From: Acidobacteriota bacterium
Lineage (GTDB): Bacteria > Acidobacteriota > Terriglobia > Acidiferrales > UBA7541
Assembly: GCA_013289665.1 (NCBI GenBank)
Contig: JABCZN010000004.1
Coordinates: 124,001-188,000 of the forward strand
Direction of reading: 5' to 3'
Length of the DNA: 64,000 nt
A model generated the notes under the pieces. The model made no database searches. It worked only from the letters and a program-made list of their open reading frames with translations, and was not told where the DNA came from. Below, piece after piece: positions 33,999 to 43,524 of the stretch. The position numbers and the translations under genes are program-made. Within the stretch, counting starts at the first letter, position 1. Each line of letters begins with the position of its first letter.

Positions 33999-34182
33999 GT
34001 GAGTTTCTCCTTCGGGAGTGGTCTAGAGCGGATAGTAGCATGCGAGGGTGGAGGCAACTGCGCGGAGCTGTGGCGAAGTGCGCAAAGAGTTTGCTGGCCG
34101 ATGAGACGGGGAGGTGCGTGGCCCGTTTCAAGCGCGGAAGAATGAGAAGAACAGATGGCTGGTGGACTACACTATCTGGACG

Positions 34183-34848
34183 ATGAATCCGGAAACGCTT
34201 TCGAGGTTCGATAAGCTGCCGAGAGCTTATGCGCTGTGGCTAAAAGAAAGCATGGCGGCAGAGGGTTTTCCGGCCGCGGCGTGGTGGGAGAAGGCACCGC
34301 CGATTCGATTTGAGCGCGATTGGAGAGGCGAGCAGGCGGATCCGCAGCGGGAGACGGAGGTGCGGCTGCTGTGGAATGAACGGACGCTGTACTTGAGATT
34401 TTTTGCGCTGTACCGGGAACTGCATGTGTTTCAGGATGCGCGGGCGGATGGATGGCGCGACGAATTATGGGAGCGCGACGTGGCGGAAGCATTTTTGCAG
34501 CCGGACGCGAGCGACCCGCGTGTATACAAGGAGCTGGAAGTAAGCCCGAATGGATTTTGGATTGATTTGAATATTGCGCACGGCGGGAAAAAAGAGATGG
34601 GCAGCGGATTGCGGCGGCGCGTTCTGCAAGATGCAGCGGCGCGAACCTGGATTGCCGAACTTGCGGTGCCGATGCGGAGCCTGACGCCGGCGTTTGATCC
34701 GAAGCGAAGTTGGCGGGCGAACTTTTTTCGGGTGGAGGGGAAAGCGGAACCGAGATTTTATTCGGCGTGGAGTCCGACGATGACGCCCGCGCCGAATTTT
34801 CATGTGCCAGAGGCGTTTGGGCATTTGGAATTTCGCGCGGCGGAGTAG
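34183..34848 (+). CDS. Carbohydrate-binding family 9-like protein
   Basis: 221 aa with the CBM9/DOMON-like beta-sandwich pattern seen in many Acidobacteria proteins: ETEVRLLWNERTLYLRFFA (about 65), WERDVAEAFLQPD, YKELEVSPNGFWIDL, WIAELAVPMRSL and WRANFFRVEG, FYSAWSPT. No signal peptide is visible, so it may act in the cytoplasm or need a longer start; an in-frame GTG at 34114 adds 23 residues of no clear character. It ends ten bases before the ribosome-binding site of a secreted amylase, which suggests a link to sugar-polymer use. Confidence 0.75.
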   Translation: MNPETLSRFDKLPRAYALWLKESMAAEGFPAAAWWEKAPPIRFERDWRGEQADPQRETEVRLLWNERTLYLRFFALYRELHVFQDARADGWRDELWERDVAEAFLQPDASDPRVYKELEVSPNGFWIDLNIAHGGKKEMGSGLRRRVLQDAAARTWIAELAVPMRSLTPAFDPKRSWRANFFRVEGKAEPRFYSAWSPTMTPAPNFHVPEAFGHLEFRAAE

Positions 34849-34915
34849 GAGGAGAAACGTGATTCGTGGTTTGTGTTTCGGATCTGATCGAAAAGACCCC
34901 GGGCGCAACACCGGC

Positions 34916-36838
34916 ATGCGGAGAACACGGGTTTGTGCCATCGCCGGGATGATTTTGCTCGCCGGGATGGCAAGCGGGGTTTCGGTGTGGGCGCAGGAGA
35001 ATGCAAACCCGGATGCGCCGGCGGTGAAGAAGGTGGAGCCGCCGAACTGGTGGGTGGGGCTGACGCCAGAGGTGATGCTGCTGCTTTCCGGGAAGAATCT
35101 GCGGGCGACGCATGTGAGCTGCAATCTTCGCGACGTGGTTGTCGGCCGGACGGAGTCGTCAGGCGACGGCGATTACCTGTTCGTATGGCTGAAACTTGGG
35201 CCGGATTTGCACACTGGCACGGCTGTCTGCCGGGTCACGACAGCTCACGGGGAGACTACGTTTGAATTGCCGATCGCGGCGCGACAGCAGATTCTCGGAC
35301 GAAACCAAGGGATTTCACTGGATGACGTGATTTACCTGATTATGCCGGACCGATTTGCGAACGGCGATCCGCTGAACGACGAGCCCGCGGAGTTTCCGGG
35401 GACGCACGACCGCGGTAAACCGCGCGCGTATCATGGCGGAGATTTGCGCGGCGTCGAGCAGCACCTGGATTACTTGAAGGACCTTGGGGTGACGACGCTG
35501 TGGCTGACACCAATTGTGAAGAACGGGGCCGCGCAGGATTACCACGGGTATGGCGCGACGGATTTGTATGCCGTGGATCCACACCTGGGCAACCTTGGAG
35601 ATTATCAGGAACTTGTACAGGCGGCGCACAAGCAGCACATGAAAGTTCTCTTTGATGTGGTGCCGAATCACGTGGGGCCGCGGCACCCCTGGGCGGCACA
35701 TCCGCCGATGCCGGACTGGTTTCACGGAACGCCGGAGCACCATTTGACGGCGGCGTCGCCACTAAAGGGATCGTTCTATGGGCTCGAGGACAAGAAGGAA
35801 ATTACCAATGATGCGTTTGAGTCGCTGGTGGACCCTCATACTCCCCCGCAGTTGAGACGGAGTTTGACCGAGGGATGGTTCGCGGGAATTTTGCCGGACA
35901 TGAACACGGAAAATCCGGCGGTGGTCGAATACCTGGCGCAGAACAGCATCTGGTGGGCGGAAACTTCGGGGCTGGATGGCTACCGGATTGACACGTTTCC
36001 GTATGTGTCGCGGGAGTTTTGGGAACAGTGGCACACGGCACTGAGGAGAATTTATCCGCGGCTTTCGACGATCGGCGAAGTGTTTCATCCCGACCCCACA
36101 GTGACTTCGTTTTATCAGGGCGGAAGAAAAGGCTGGGACGGCATCGATACGCAACTGACGACGCCGTTTGACTTCCCTCTCTATTTCACACTGCGGGACG
36201 TTCTACTGAAGGGCGCTCCAGTTGGAAAATTGGCGAACATCCTGCGGCAGGACTCGCTTTACCCGCACCCGGAATTTCTGGTGCCATTTTTCGGGAATCA
36301 CGATACGACGCGCCTGTCGGGAACGCCGGAGGGGACACCTGCGCGATTGAAGCTGGCCTTCGGTTTGATTTTTACCGTACGCGGGATTCCGGAAATGTAT
36401 TACGGCGACGAAATCGGCATGCCGGGCGGGCGCGATCCGGACAACCGGCGCGATTTTCCCGGGGGATGGACGGAGGATGCGCGGAACGCGTTCAAGAAGG
36501 TTGGGCGCGAGAGAGAGCAGGAGGAGTTGCACGAGTACGTGCGTTCGTTGCTGCAGGTGAGGGCGCAACATCCGGCGCTGCGGCGGGGAAAATTGTGGAG
36601 CCTTGCTTCGAACGACGCGACGTATGTGTTCATGCGAGAGACCGAAGAAGAGAGGATTGTGGTGGCGTTCGACACGGGCGAGGGCACACGGGAGATTGCG
36701 GTGCCGCTAGAGGACACTTCGGCACAGCAAGCGACGGGCGCAACTGTGATATTTGGGCCGGGGCAGGCGGAGCTGGCGGGAAAGACGATGAAATTGCGCG
36801 TGCCGGGGCAAAGCGTGAGCGTGTTTTTGCTGCAATAG
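34916..36838 (+). CDS. Secreted GH13 alpha-amylase / cyclomaltodextrinase-like enzyme
   Basis: About 640 aa. A signal peptide (MRRTRVCAIAGMILLAGM...VWAQ) is followed by an N-terminal cyclomaltodextrinase-type domain (PNWWVGLTPEVMLLLSG) and the (beta/alpha)8 barrel. GH13 regions are DVVPNHV (I), DGYRIDTFPY with the nucleophile Asp (II), TIGEVFH with the acid/base Glu (III) and FFGNHDTTR (IV). A C-terminal beta domain completes it. It should cut alpha-glucans in the periplasm. Start choice is uncertain: a GTG at 34859 behind a strong AGGAGGAG would give a 19-residue N-terminal extension, partly encoded by a sequence like the repeat at 42201; the ATG at 34916 gives a normal signal peptide. Confidence 0.92.
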   Translation: MRRTRVCAIAGMILLAGMASGVSVWAQENANPDAPAVKKVEPPNWWVGLTPEVMLLLSGKNLRATHVSCNLRDVVVGRTESSGDGDYLFVWLKLGPDLHTGTAVCRVTTAHGETTFELPIAARQQILGRNQGISLDDVIYLIMPDRFANGDPLNDEPAEFPGTHDRGKPRAYHGGDLRGVEQHLDYLKDLGVTTLWLTPIVKNGAAQDYHGYGATDLYAVDPHLGNLGDYQELVQAAHKQHMKVLFDVVPNHVGPRHPWAAHPPMPDWFHGTPEHHLTAASPLKGSFYGLEDKKEITNDAFESLVDPHTPPQLRRSLTEGWFAGILPDMNTENPAVVEYLAQNSIWWAETSGLDGYRIDTFPYVSREFWEQWHTALRRIYPRLSTIGEVFHPDPTVTSFYQGGRKGWDGIDTQLTTPFDFPLYFTLRDVLLKGAPVGKLANILRQDSLYPHPEFLVPFFGNHDTTRLSGTPEGTPARLKLAFGLIFTVRGIPEMYYGDEIGMPGGRDPDNRRDFPGGWTEDARNAFKKVGREREQEELHEYVRSLLQVRAQHPALRRGKLWSLASNDATYVFMRETEEERIVVAFDTGEGTREIAVPLEDTSAQQATGATVIFGPGQAELAGKTMKLRVPGQSVSVFLLQ

Positions 36839-37005
36839 CTTGTATTTCACGGCGGGCATGAACTTTACATGGAATTGACAGGCAAGAAAGTGGGAATCGC
36901 CGGGCAGGTAGCCTATTATTGTTGCGGCCCATCTATGGGAAGAGTGGCCAGAAGTCCACTTCGAAATTTCTCAGCTTCCGCGCGAACTCAATTCGGGAGA
37001 AGAAG

Positions 37006-37557
37006 ATGAAAAAGTTATTTGTGCTACTGGCACTTTTGGGGACAACACTCATGGCAGCGGAGAAGACGGTATACGACTTTACGTTGAATTCGATTGAAGG
37101 GCAGTCCACGCCACTGGCATCATTCAAGGGAAAAGTGGTGTTGCTCGTGAACGTGGCCAGCCGCTGCGGATTTACGCCGCAATATGCCGGGCTGGAAGCG
37201 CTGTATGAGAAATACAAGGACCGGGGCTTCGTGATCGTCGGAATTCCAGCGAATAATTTTGGCGCACAGGAGCCGGGAACGAACCAGGAGATCAAGACAT
37301 TCTGCACGTCGAAATATCACGTGACGTTTCCGATGATGGCGAAGGTTTCCGTAAAGGGTGAGGACATCACACCGCTTTACGCGTTCCTGACGGACAAAGC
37401 GGCGAATCCGAAGACCGGCGGAGAAATTGGCTGGAATTTCACGAAGTTTTTAATTGGCCCGGACGGCAAAGTGGTCGCGCGGTTTGATTCGGAAGTGGAG
37501 CCGGACTCGAAGGATTTGAACTCGGCGATCGAGGGTGCCCTCGCTAGGTTGAAATAG
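37006..37557 (+). CDS. Periplasmic glutathione peroxidase-family protein (Cys type)
   Basis: 183 aa. A signal peptide (MKKLFVLLALLGTTLMAAE) precedes a glutathione-peroxidase fold with FKGKVVLLVNVASRCGFTPQY (catalytic Cys), VGIPANNFGAQEPG and GWNFTKFLIGPDG (the conserved Trp-Asn). It reduces hydroperoxides, in bacteria usually with thioredoxin rather than glutathione. The catalytic residue here is an ordinary TGC cysteine, in contrast with the TGA in the peroxiredoxin at 15769. GGGAG at 36992 supports the start. The gene precedes an ABC transporter set by 27 bases but need not be functionally linked. Confidence 0.92.
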   Translation: MKKLFVLLALLGTTLMAAEKTVYDFTLNSIEGQSTPLASFKGKVVLLVNVASRCGFTPQYAGLEALYEKYKDRGFVIVGIPANNFGAQEPGTNQEIKTFCTSKYHVTFPMMAKVSVKGEDITPLYAFLTDKAANPKTGGEIGWNFTKFLIGPDGKVVARFDSEVEPDSKDLNSAIEGALARLK

Positions 37558-37584
37558 CGGCCGCGCGGGGCGACGGTTCGACGC

Positions 37585-38262
37585 ATGGCGATTCTTTCCC
37601 TCCAAAACGTCAGCAAAGAATATACAAGTGACCGCCAGAGCGTTCGGGCGCTGGATGGAGTCACACTGGACGTGGCGGGGGGCGAGTTCGTCGCGCTGGT
37701 CGGGCGAAGCGGGTGTGGCAAATCGACGTTGCTGCACCTGGCGGGAGTGATGGATTTTCCGACGTCGGGCACGGTGGGGATCGAAGGCCAGCCGACGTCG
37801 GATCTGAGTGACGCGCAACAGACGCTACTGCGGCGTGAAAAAATCGGGTTTGTCTTTCAATCCTTCCAACTGTTGCACACTTTAACCGTTCAAGAAAATG
37901 TAGAGTTGCCATTGCAACTGGCGGGCAAGGCAGGAGCGCGCGAACTGGCGATCGAGAGGCTGCAGTGGGTGGAACTCGATGGGCTCGGTGCGCGATATCC
38001 GCTCCAGCTCTCCGGCGGGCAGATGCAGCGCGTGGCGATTGCCCGGGCGCTGGCGCATTCACCGCGGATTCTGCTGGCCGATGAACCGACGGGAAATCTG
38101 GACACAACCACGGGTGGCATGATTCTGGAACTGCTGCTGCGGCTGACACGTGAACAAAAAACGGCGACGATCGTTGCGACGCACAGCCTGGAAGCGACGA
38201 GCGTGTGCGACACGCTGGTAAAGCTGCGCGACGGGCGCGTGGAAGAAGTGACGCGGCGCTGA
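37585..38262 (+). CDS. ABC transporter ATPase (LolD/MacB/AttE-like)
   Basis: 225 aa. Walker A GRSGCGKST (about 39-47), Q-loop FQSFQLL, signature LSGGQMQR, Walker B ILLADEPT with the family-typical TGNLD, and the switch-His segment VATHS. This type drives FtsX/MacB-like permeases that move lipids, peptides or lipoproteins by a mechanotransmission cycle. The next gene, two bases on, is such a permease, and the third encodes an AttH-like lipocalin protein, the composition of an AttEFGH system. Confidence 0.92.
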   Translation: MAILSLQNVSKEYTSDRQSVRALDGVTLDVAGGEFVALVGRSGCGKSTLLHLAGVMDFPTSGTVGIEGQPTSDLSDAQQTLLRREKIGFVFQSFQLLHTLTVQENVELPLQLAGKAGARELAIERLQWVELDGLGARYPLQLSGGQMQRVAIARALAHSPRILLADEPTGNLDTTTGGMILELLLRLTREQKTATIVATHSLEATSVCDTLVKLRDGRVEEVTRR

Positions 38263-38263
38263 C

Positions 38264-40819
38264 ATGCCACGATGGAAGCTTTTTTACCGGGTGATGATGC
38301 GGCCTCTTTTTCGGGAGCCCGTGCGGCTTGGGCTGATGGTGCTGGCCGTGGGACTCGGCGTGGCGGTGGTGCTGGCGATTGAACTGGCGGGAAACGCCGC
38401 GGCGGGATCCTTTCATTCTTCGATGGAGAGCCTGGCCGGAGACAACGACCTGGAAGTTGTGGCCTGGGGCGGAGTGCCGGAAGCATTGATGGGCACTCTG
38501 GCCACGCTGCCTTACCCACTGCGAATTTCGCCACGGATGGAAGATTTCGCCGTGGACACGCGCACGCGCGAAACAGTGCCACTGATCGGACTGGATCTGA
38601 TTGCAGAAGGCAGCCGGTACGCTTCAGAAACCGACGCAAGCAACGTGAATTCCAAATACAAAGCAACATTGGAAAAGTCTGTGCGCGATCTGGAAAATCC
38701 GGAAAGCGTGTGGATCAGCGCGAGCCTGGGGAAAAGGACGGGTGAGCGCATTTCTTTGCTGATCAATGACCGTGTGTTGGATTGCGTGGTGCGCGGCGTG
38801 TTTCCGAGCACATCCGGGAACGAACACGCAATATTGATGGACATTGCGGGAGCGCAGCGCGCGTTGAACCGGTTTGGCCGCGTGGATCGAATCCTGATCA
38901 AGCTGCCGGCGAACAGCACTGTCGAGGATTGGCAAAAGAAATTGAGCAGCGTGTTGCCGCCGGGCGTGGAGGTGCGGCTCGAAGGCACGGGGACGGAAGA
39001 AAACCGGAAAATGCTGGCGGCGTTCCGGTGGAATTTGCGGTTGCTGAGTTACATCGCGTTGGTGGTCGGCGCATTTCTGATCTACAGCACGATTTCGGTT
39101 TCCGTGGTGCGGAGGAGGAGCGAGATCGGAATTGTGCGGGCGCTTGGCGCGGAGCGCAGAGATGTGTTGGCCGCGTTTCTCGGAGAGGCGGCTTGCCTGG
39201 GGCTGGCGGGCGCGCTGATGGGCTTGCCGCTGGGGCGAATCATGGCCGGCGGCGCGGTAAAGTTGATGGCAGCGACGGTTGAGTCGCTTTATGTGAGCAG
39301 CCGGCCGGGCGCGATTGCGTTGACGCCGTATTCGTTGGCTCTGGCGTTGTTGATTGGAGTGGGCATGGCGGTCGTTTCCGCGCTTTCCCCCGCACGGGAA
39401 GCTATGCAGGTTTCGCCGGTCGATGCGATGGCGCAGGGGCGGCGGGAATATGTTGCGCGCGCGCACAAGGGGCGCGACCTGGCAATCGCTGCGGTGCTGG
39501 CCGGGCTTGCGGCGCTGGCTGCGCAGATGCCGGCGTTTCGAGGAAAACCATTTTTCGGATACCTGGCGGCGGTCTTGTTGATAGCGGCGGCTGCGTACGC
39601 GATGCCTGCGCTGGTGAATTTTATTTCCCGCACTGCGGCGGGAGTCCTGGGAAAGCTTTTTGGCGTGGAAGCGATGCTGGCCTCGCGGAGCCTCGCAGCT
39701 TCGCTGCGGCGGACATCAGTGCTGGTGGGGGCACTGGCGACGGCGGTCGCGATGATGGTGTCGGTGGGAATCATGGTGGGAAGCTTCCGGCAGACGGTGG
39801 TGAGCTGGATGAACCACCAGTTACCTGCGGATTTGTATTTGCGTCCGGCGGGCAACGCGGCCTCGGACCGGCATCCGACAATTTCCATGGAATTGGTGGA
39901 GACAATTGCCAAGTTGCCGGGTGTTGCAGCAGTGGACCGCCTGCGAGCGTATGAAATCAGCTACGACGGGATGCCCGCGACGCTGGCTTCGGCGGATTTG
40001 CGGGTGCTCCGTGCTTACCGGGAGTCGGATTTTTTCTCCGGGCGGCCGACTGGCGAGGTGCTGGCCGAGCTGCGGGGCAAGAACAACATCATCGTGAGCG
40101 AGCCGTTCACGTACAAACACAAGGTGAACACGGGCGACACAATCACGCTGTCCCTCGGAGAAGCGCGGGCGAGTTTTCAAATCGTGGATATTTATTACGA
40201 TTACGCGAGCGAGCGTGGCTACATTTTGATGGACCGGGATGTGCTTTTGAAGTATCTGCCGGACGAGACGCCGACAAATCTTGCAGTCTTTTTGGTACCC
40301 GATGCGAAGGTCGCGGAGGTGCGGAAGGCAATCCAGGAAGTCGCGGCGGGGCATCGCATCCTGATTTTTTCGGACCGCGATTTACGGACGGAAGCAGTGC
40401 GAATCTTCGACCGGACGTTTGCCATTACTTACGCGCTGGAAGCGGTGGCGGTAGTTGTGGGGGTGATGGGGATTGCGGGAGCGTTGATTGCGCTGGTGAT
40501 CGACCGGCGGAGGGAGTTGGGATTGCTGCGGTTTTTGGGTGCTTCATCAGGGCAGATTCGGAAGATGATACTTGTGGAAGCAGGTTTGCTGGGGCTTTTA
40601 GCAAATCTGGCGGGATTTGTGCTGGGTTATTTTCTTTCGCTGATCCTGGTTTTCGTGATTAACAAGCAGTCGTTTGGATGGACGATCCGGTTTCACTGGC
40701 CGGTGGCGGTGCTGCTCGGAGCGTTGACGGTGGTGTACGCGGCGACATTGGTGTCGGGGCTGTATCCAGCGTGGGTTGCGGTACGACTGAATCCGCTTGA
40801 GGTGATTCATGAGGAGTAG
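38264..40819 (+). CDS. ABC transporter permease, FtsX/MacB superfamily (AttFG-like)
   Basis: 851 aa. Two FtsX-type units: helix 1 near residue 20 (GLMVLAVGLGVAVVLAIELA), a large periplasmic domain, three helices around 255-385, then two further helices, a second periplasmic domain (about 520-695) and three C-terminal helices. The internal FtsX motifs are RRRSEIGIVRALGAERRDVL and RRRELGLLRFLGASSGQIRK. This is the two-in-one form found in AttFG-type permeases. It is coupled to the ATPase gene and its last 11 bases overlap the start of the AttH-like gene. Confidence 0.9.
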   Translation: MPRWKLFYRVMMRPLFREPVRLGLMVLAVGLGVAVVLAIELAGNAAAGSFHSSMESLAGDNDLEVVAWGGVPEALMGTLATLPYPLRISPRMEDFAVDTRTRETVPLIGLDLIAEGSRYASETDASNVNSKYKATLEKSVRDLENPESVWISASLGKRTGERISLLINDRVLDCVVRGVFPSTSGNEHAILMDIAGAQRALNRFGRVDRILIKLPANSTVEDWQKKLSSVLPPGVEVRLEGTGTEENRKMLAAFRWNLRLLSYIALVVGAFLIYSTISVSVVRRRSEIGIVRALGAERRDVLAAFLGEAACLGLAGALMGLPLGRIMAGGAVKLMAATVESLYVSSRPGAIALTPYSLALALLIGVGMAVVSALSPAREAMQVSPVDAMAQGRREYVARAHKGRDLAIAAVLAGLAALAAQMPAFRGKPFFGYLAAVLLIAAAAYAMPALVNFISRTAAGVLGKLFGVEAMLASRSLAASLRRTSVLVGALATAVAMMVSVGIMVGSFRQTVVSWMNHQLPADLYLRPAGNAASDRHPTISMELVETIAKLPGVAAVDRLRAYEISYDGMPATLASADLRVLRAYRESDFFSGRPTGEVLAELRGKNNIIVSEPFTYKHKVNTGDTITLSLGEARASFQIVDIYYDYASERGYILMDRDVLLKYLPDETPTNLAVFLVPDAKVAEVRKAIQEVAAGHRILIFSDRDLRTEAVRIFDRTFAITYALEAVAVVVGVMGIAGALIALVIDRRRELGLLRFLGASSGQIRKMILVEAGLLGLLANLAGFVLGYFLSLILVFVINKQSFGWTIRFHWPVAVLLGALTVVYAATLVSGLYPAWVAVRLNPLEVIHEE

Positions 40820-41897
40820 GCGGCTGCTCTTCGTGTTTCTGCTTGCTTGGCTGCCCGGTGCTATGGCGCAGTACAAGACGGCTCTGCCCGGCTACCACTA
40901 CGAATTCCCGCGCGATCATTACAATCACGAAGATTTTCAGACAGAGTGGTGGTACACCACCGGAAATTTGGTGGCAGCGGACGGGCGACACTATGGCTAT
41001 GAGCTGACGTTTTTTCGCCAGGGAGTGGACCGCGATCCGAGCAAAACGGGGAGCTGGGATATTCAGGATTTCTACCTTGCGCATCTGGCGCTGAGCGACC
41101 TGGATGGCGGGAGGTTTTATCACGCGGAGCGGACGAACCGGGCAGGACCAGGGCTGGCGGGGATCGACGGAAAAGAAAAGCGCATCTGGAATGGTAACTG
41201 GGAAATCCGGTGGAACGCGGAGGAAGAAGCGTTAAACGCAGTGGGGGAAAACGTCTTGTTACAATTTTCGTTGCACAGCGAAAAGCCGCCAGTGATTCAC
41301 GGGGAGAATGGGGTCAGCCAGAAAGCAGCGGGCGCGGGACGCGCATCGCACTACATTTCGTTCACGCGATTGAGCACCAAGGGAACGATTTCCTTAGCGG
41401 GAAAATCGGTAGGAGTCCACGGGACATCGTGGATGGATCACGAATTTTTCACGCACTCGCTGGGGGCGGAGCAGGTGGGGTGGGATTGGATGAGCGTGCA
41501 GCTCGAGGACGATACGGAATTGATGCTGTACCAGTTTCGGCGGAAGGATGGGTCAACCGATCCGTTTTCGTCGGGAACGTATGTGAATGCGCAGGGGAAA
41601 CCGGTGCATTTGACGGCCGAGGATTTCCAGTTGGTTCCTACGGGAGAGACGTGGACGAGTGGCGTCACCGGTGCAAACTATCCCGTGGCGTGGAGCATGG
41701 AGATACCGAAGCTGGGCCTGAAGCTGCGGGCGACGACGCGACTGAAATCGCAGGAACTCGCAAGTGGGAACAACATTGCGCCGAGTTATTGGGAGGGCGC
41801 GATTGCGATTGCGGGGACGCGGGGCGGGGCGAGTGTTCAGGGCGCGGGCTATTTGGAGATGACGGGATATGCTCGGACGATGGAGATGGGGAGGTAG
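40809..41897 (+). CDS. AttH/CrtC-type secreted lipocalin-like protein
   Basis: 362 aa. A signal peptide (RRLLFVFLLAWLPGAMAQ) is followed by the AttH/CrtC double-lipocalin pattern: YEFPRDHYNHEDFQTEWWYT, GYELTFFRQG, DFYLAHLALSD, GVHGTSWMDHEFFTHSLG, WDWMSVQLEDDTELMLYQFR and SYWEGAIAI. Homologues include carotenoid 1,2-hydratases, but in ABC operons (attE-attF-attG-attH) the protein is thought to bind the lipid-like cargo. The operon context points to the second role here. The substrate is unknown. Confidence 0.88.
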   Translation: MRSRRLLFVFLLAWLPGAMAQYKTALPGYHYEFPRDHYNHEDFQTEWWYTTGNLVAADGRHYGYELTFFRQGVDRDPSKTGSWDIQDFYLAHLALSDLDGGRFYHAERTNRAGPGLAGIDGKEKRIWNGNWEIRWNAEEEALNAVGENVLLQFSLHSEKPPVIHGENGVSQKAAGAGRASHYISFTRLSTKGTISLAGKSVGVHGTSWMDHEFFTHSLGAEQVGWDWMSVQLEDDTELMLYQFRRKDGSTDPFSSGTYVNAQGKPVHLTAEDFQLVPTGETWTSGVTGANYPVAWSMEIPKLGLKLRATTRLKSQELASGNNIAPSYWEGAIAIAGTRGGASVQGAGYLEMTGYARTMEMGR

Positions 41898-41931
41898 GGG
41901 AGAGTTGGCGTGATCCGCGACACGAAGAACT

Positions 41932-41952
41932 CAGGTGCAAAATCTGCACCTG
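41932..41952. repeat. Intergenic hairpin repeat, copy A
   Basis: CAGGTGCA and TGCACCTG form a perfect eight-pair stem with a five-base loop, preceded by GAAGAACT and followed by GGGCACCC. The same flanks and a similar stem occur at 42194-42231. Confidence 0.55.
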
Positions 41953-42170
41953 GGGCACCCGCGCCGGGCTTGGTTGCACGTGGAACGTTTGGGGAGTTGC
42001 GCTGAGCAGGCTGGTTGGCCTATCGGTGAGCGGTGCCCAAAACAAAACGGAATCTGCCGCATCTACTGCGCTTGCGTTGTTTCTTTTTCGCGCCTCTAGC
42101 GGTGGTGCGGCGCGTGGGAGATGGGTGCGGCTAGTGATGAGCCGAGGCAAGGTTTAGTCCGTAAAGAGCG
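41953..42170. other. Intergenic stretch between convergent genes
   Basis: About 218 bases between two hairpin repeats, in the gap between the AttH-like gene and the convergent helicase gene. No coding signal was seen. Confidence 0.35.
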
Positions 42171-42231
42171 GTGGCTGAGCTACGCACTCCAAATGAAGAA
42201 CCCCAGGCGCAACAACCGCACCTGGGGCACC
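42171..42231. repeat. Intergenic hairpin repeats, copy B plus GCACTCCAAA element
   Basis: GTGGCTGAGCTAC followed by GCACTCCAAA (42171-42193) matches the element at 7314-7341. Directly after it, CCCCAGG (42201-42207) pairs with CCTGGGG (42221-42227), flanked by GAAGAA and GCACCC as in copy A. Two repeat types are joined here, just after the stop of the minus-strand helicase gene. Confidence 0.55.
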
Positions 42232-42255
42232 CTTCGGAAAAATAGGAAACCAGGA

Positions 42256-43524
42256 CTAGCTTTCCATTTGGGCTTGGAGGATTTCTCCCGGCAAGCGGGT
42301 CATTCTCGGCCCAGGTGCGGGGACATCGTGGTCGCGGGTGATGAAACCGCGGTCTTGGTGTGTGGAAACGCGATCCGATGCGACCGGGACGCGATCCTTT
42401 TTGGGTGTGGCCTGGCCATTGGCGGAGATTCTTTCAATCTTGATGCCGAGTTGGCGCTCGAGCTGAAAGAGATCCGTGCGTTGTTCCCGCAGAAAGAGCG
42501 TGGAAGCAACGCCGCGTTCTCCGGCGCGGCCTGTGCGGCCGACGCGATGGATGAAATTTTCGGCGACGTCGGGAAGATCATAGTTGATGACGTGGGCGAT
42601 GTCCTGGACGTGAATGCCGCGAGCGGCGACGTCGGTGGCGACAAGGACGCGATACTGCCCGCGCTGGAAGCCGGCGAGGGCCGCGGTGCGCTGCGATTGA
42701 GAGCGGTCGCCGTGAATCATGGCGGCGTTGATGCCCTGGCGGTTGAGGTTCTTGGCGATGCGTTCGGTGCCGCGCTTGGTGCGCGAGAAAATAAGGCAGC
42801 GGCCGCTTTCCTTGTCGAGCAGGTTGAAGAGCATATCGGGCTTGCCGTTTTCCGGGACCTCGAAGGCCTGGAGACGAACACTTTCCGAGGGCTTCGTGGT
42901 GGAGCCGAATGACAGGCGAACGGGATTCCTCGTGTAATCGCGCACGAGCTGCGCCATCGCGCCTTCCATCGTTGCGGAGAAGCACAGAGTCTGGCGCTCG
43001 CGCGGCAACACGCCGACGATGCGGCGAATGGCTGGGAGGAAGCCCATGTCCAGCATGCGATCGGCTTCGTCGAGGACGAGTGTCTTGACGCCGCTCAATG
43101 AGACGAGCCGGCGGTCGAGATAATCTTCGAGGCGGCCGGGCGTGGCGACAACGAGGCGCGCACCTTTGCGGATGGCGTCGAGCTGGCGGCCTTCGGGAAG
43201 TCCGCCAACGACGAGTCCCGCGGGCTGCGACTGCTTGGAGCGCAGCGCGTTATATTGCGCGACGACTTGCATCGCGAGTTCCCGGGTCGGCACAAGGATG
43301 AGAGCGGCGATTCCGGGGGTCTGCGACTGCCCCAGCTTCTCCATGATGGGAAGCAGGAACGCGAGCGTTTTGCCGGTTCCGGTCTGGGCCGTGGCGATGA
43401 CGTCCTTGCCTTCCAGTGCCTGCGGGATTGCTGCCGCCTGCACAGGAGTGGGAATGGAAAACTTCGCCGCGATTAGTCGCTCCTTCAAAGAAGGAGATAG
43501 AGTGAGTTCTGAAAAACTTTGCAT
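42256..43524 (-). CDS. DEAD-box ATP-dependent RNA helicase (RhlE-like)
   Basis: 422 aa from the ATG at 43524 (a GTG at 43557 is the alternative). All helicase motifs are present: Q motif region FSIPTPVQAAAIP, I AQTGTGKT, Ia PTRELA, Ib TPGR, II VLDEADRMLDMG, III SAT, IV LIFSRTK, V ATDVAARGI and VI HRVGRTGRAG. It unwinds short RNA duplexes, as in ribosome assembly or RNA decay and at low temperature. The C-terminal tail of about 60 residues is polar and specific to this protein. A weak promoter candidate (TTGACC-18-TACGTT, 43632-43661 on the minus strand) would give a leader of about 100 bases. Confidence 0.93.
   Translation of the reverse strand: MQSFSELTLSPSLKERLIAAKFSIPTPVQAAAIPQALEGKDVIATAQTGTGKTLAFLLPIMEKLGQSQTPGIAALILVPTRELAMQVVAQYNALRSKQSQPAGLVVGGLPEGRQLDAIRKGARLVVATPGRLEDYLDRRLVSLSGVKTLVLDEADRMLDMGFLPAIRRIVGVLPRERQTLCFSATMEGAMAQLVRDYTRNPVRLSFGSTTKPSESVRLQAFEVPENGKPDMLFNLLDKESGRCLIFSRTKRGTERIAKNLNRQGINAAMIHGDRSQSQRTAALAGFQRGQYRVLVATDVAARGIHVQDIAHVINYDLPDVAENFIHRVGRTGRAGERGVASTLFLREQRTDLFQLERQLGIKIERISANGQATPKKDRVPVASDRVSTHQDRGFITRDHDVPAPGPRMTRLPGEILQAQMES

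Noticed and set aside
37006..37557. Second selenoprotein in the glutathione peroxidase gene
   Set aside because: The catalytic codon is an ordinary cysteine (TGC) in ASRCGFT; no TGA is involved.
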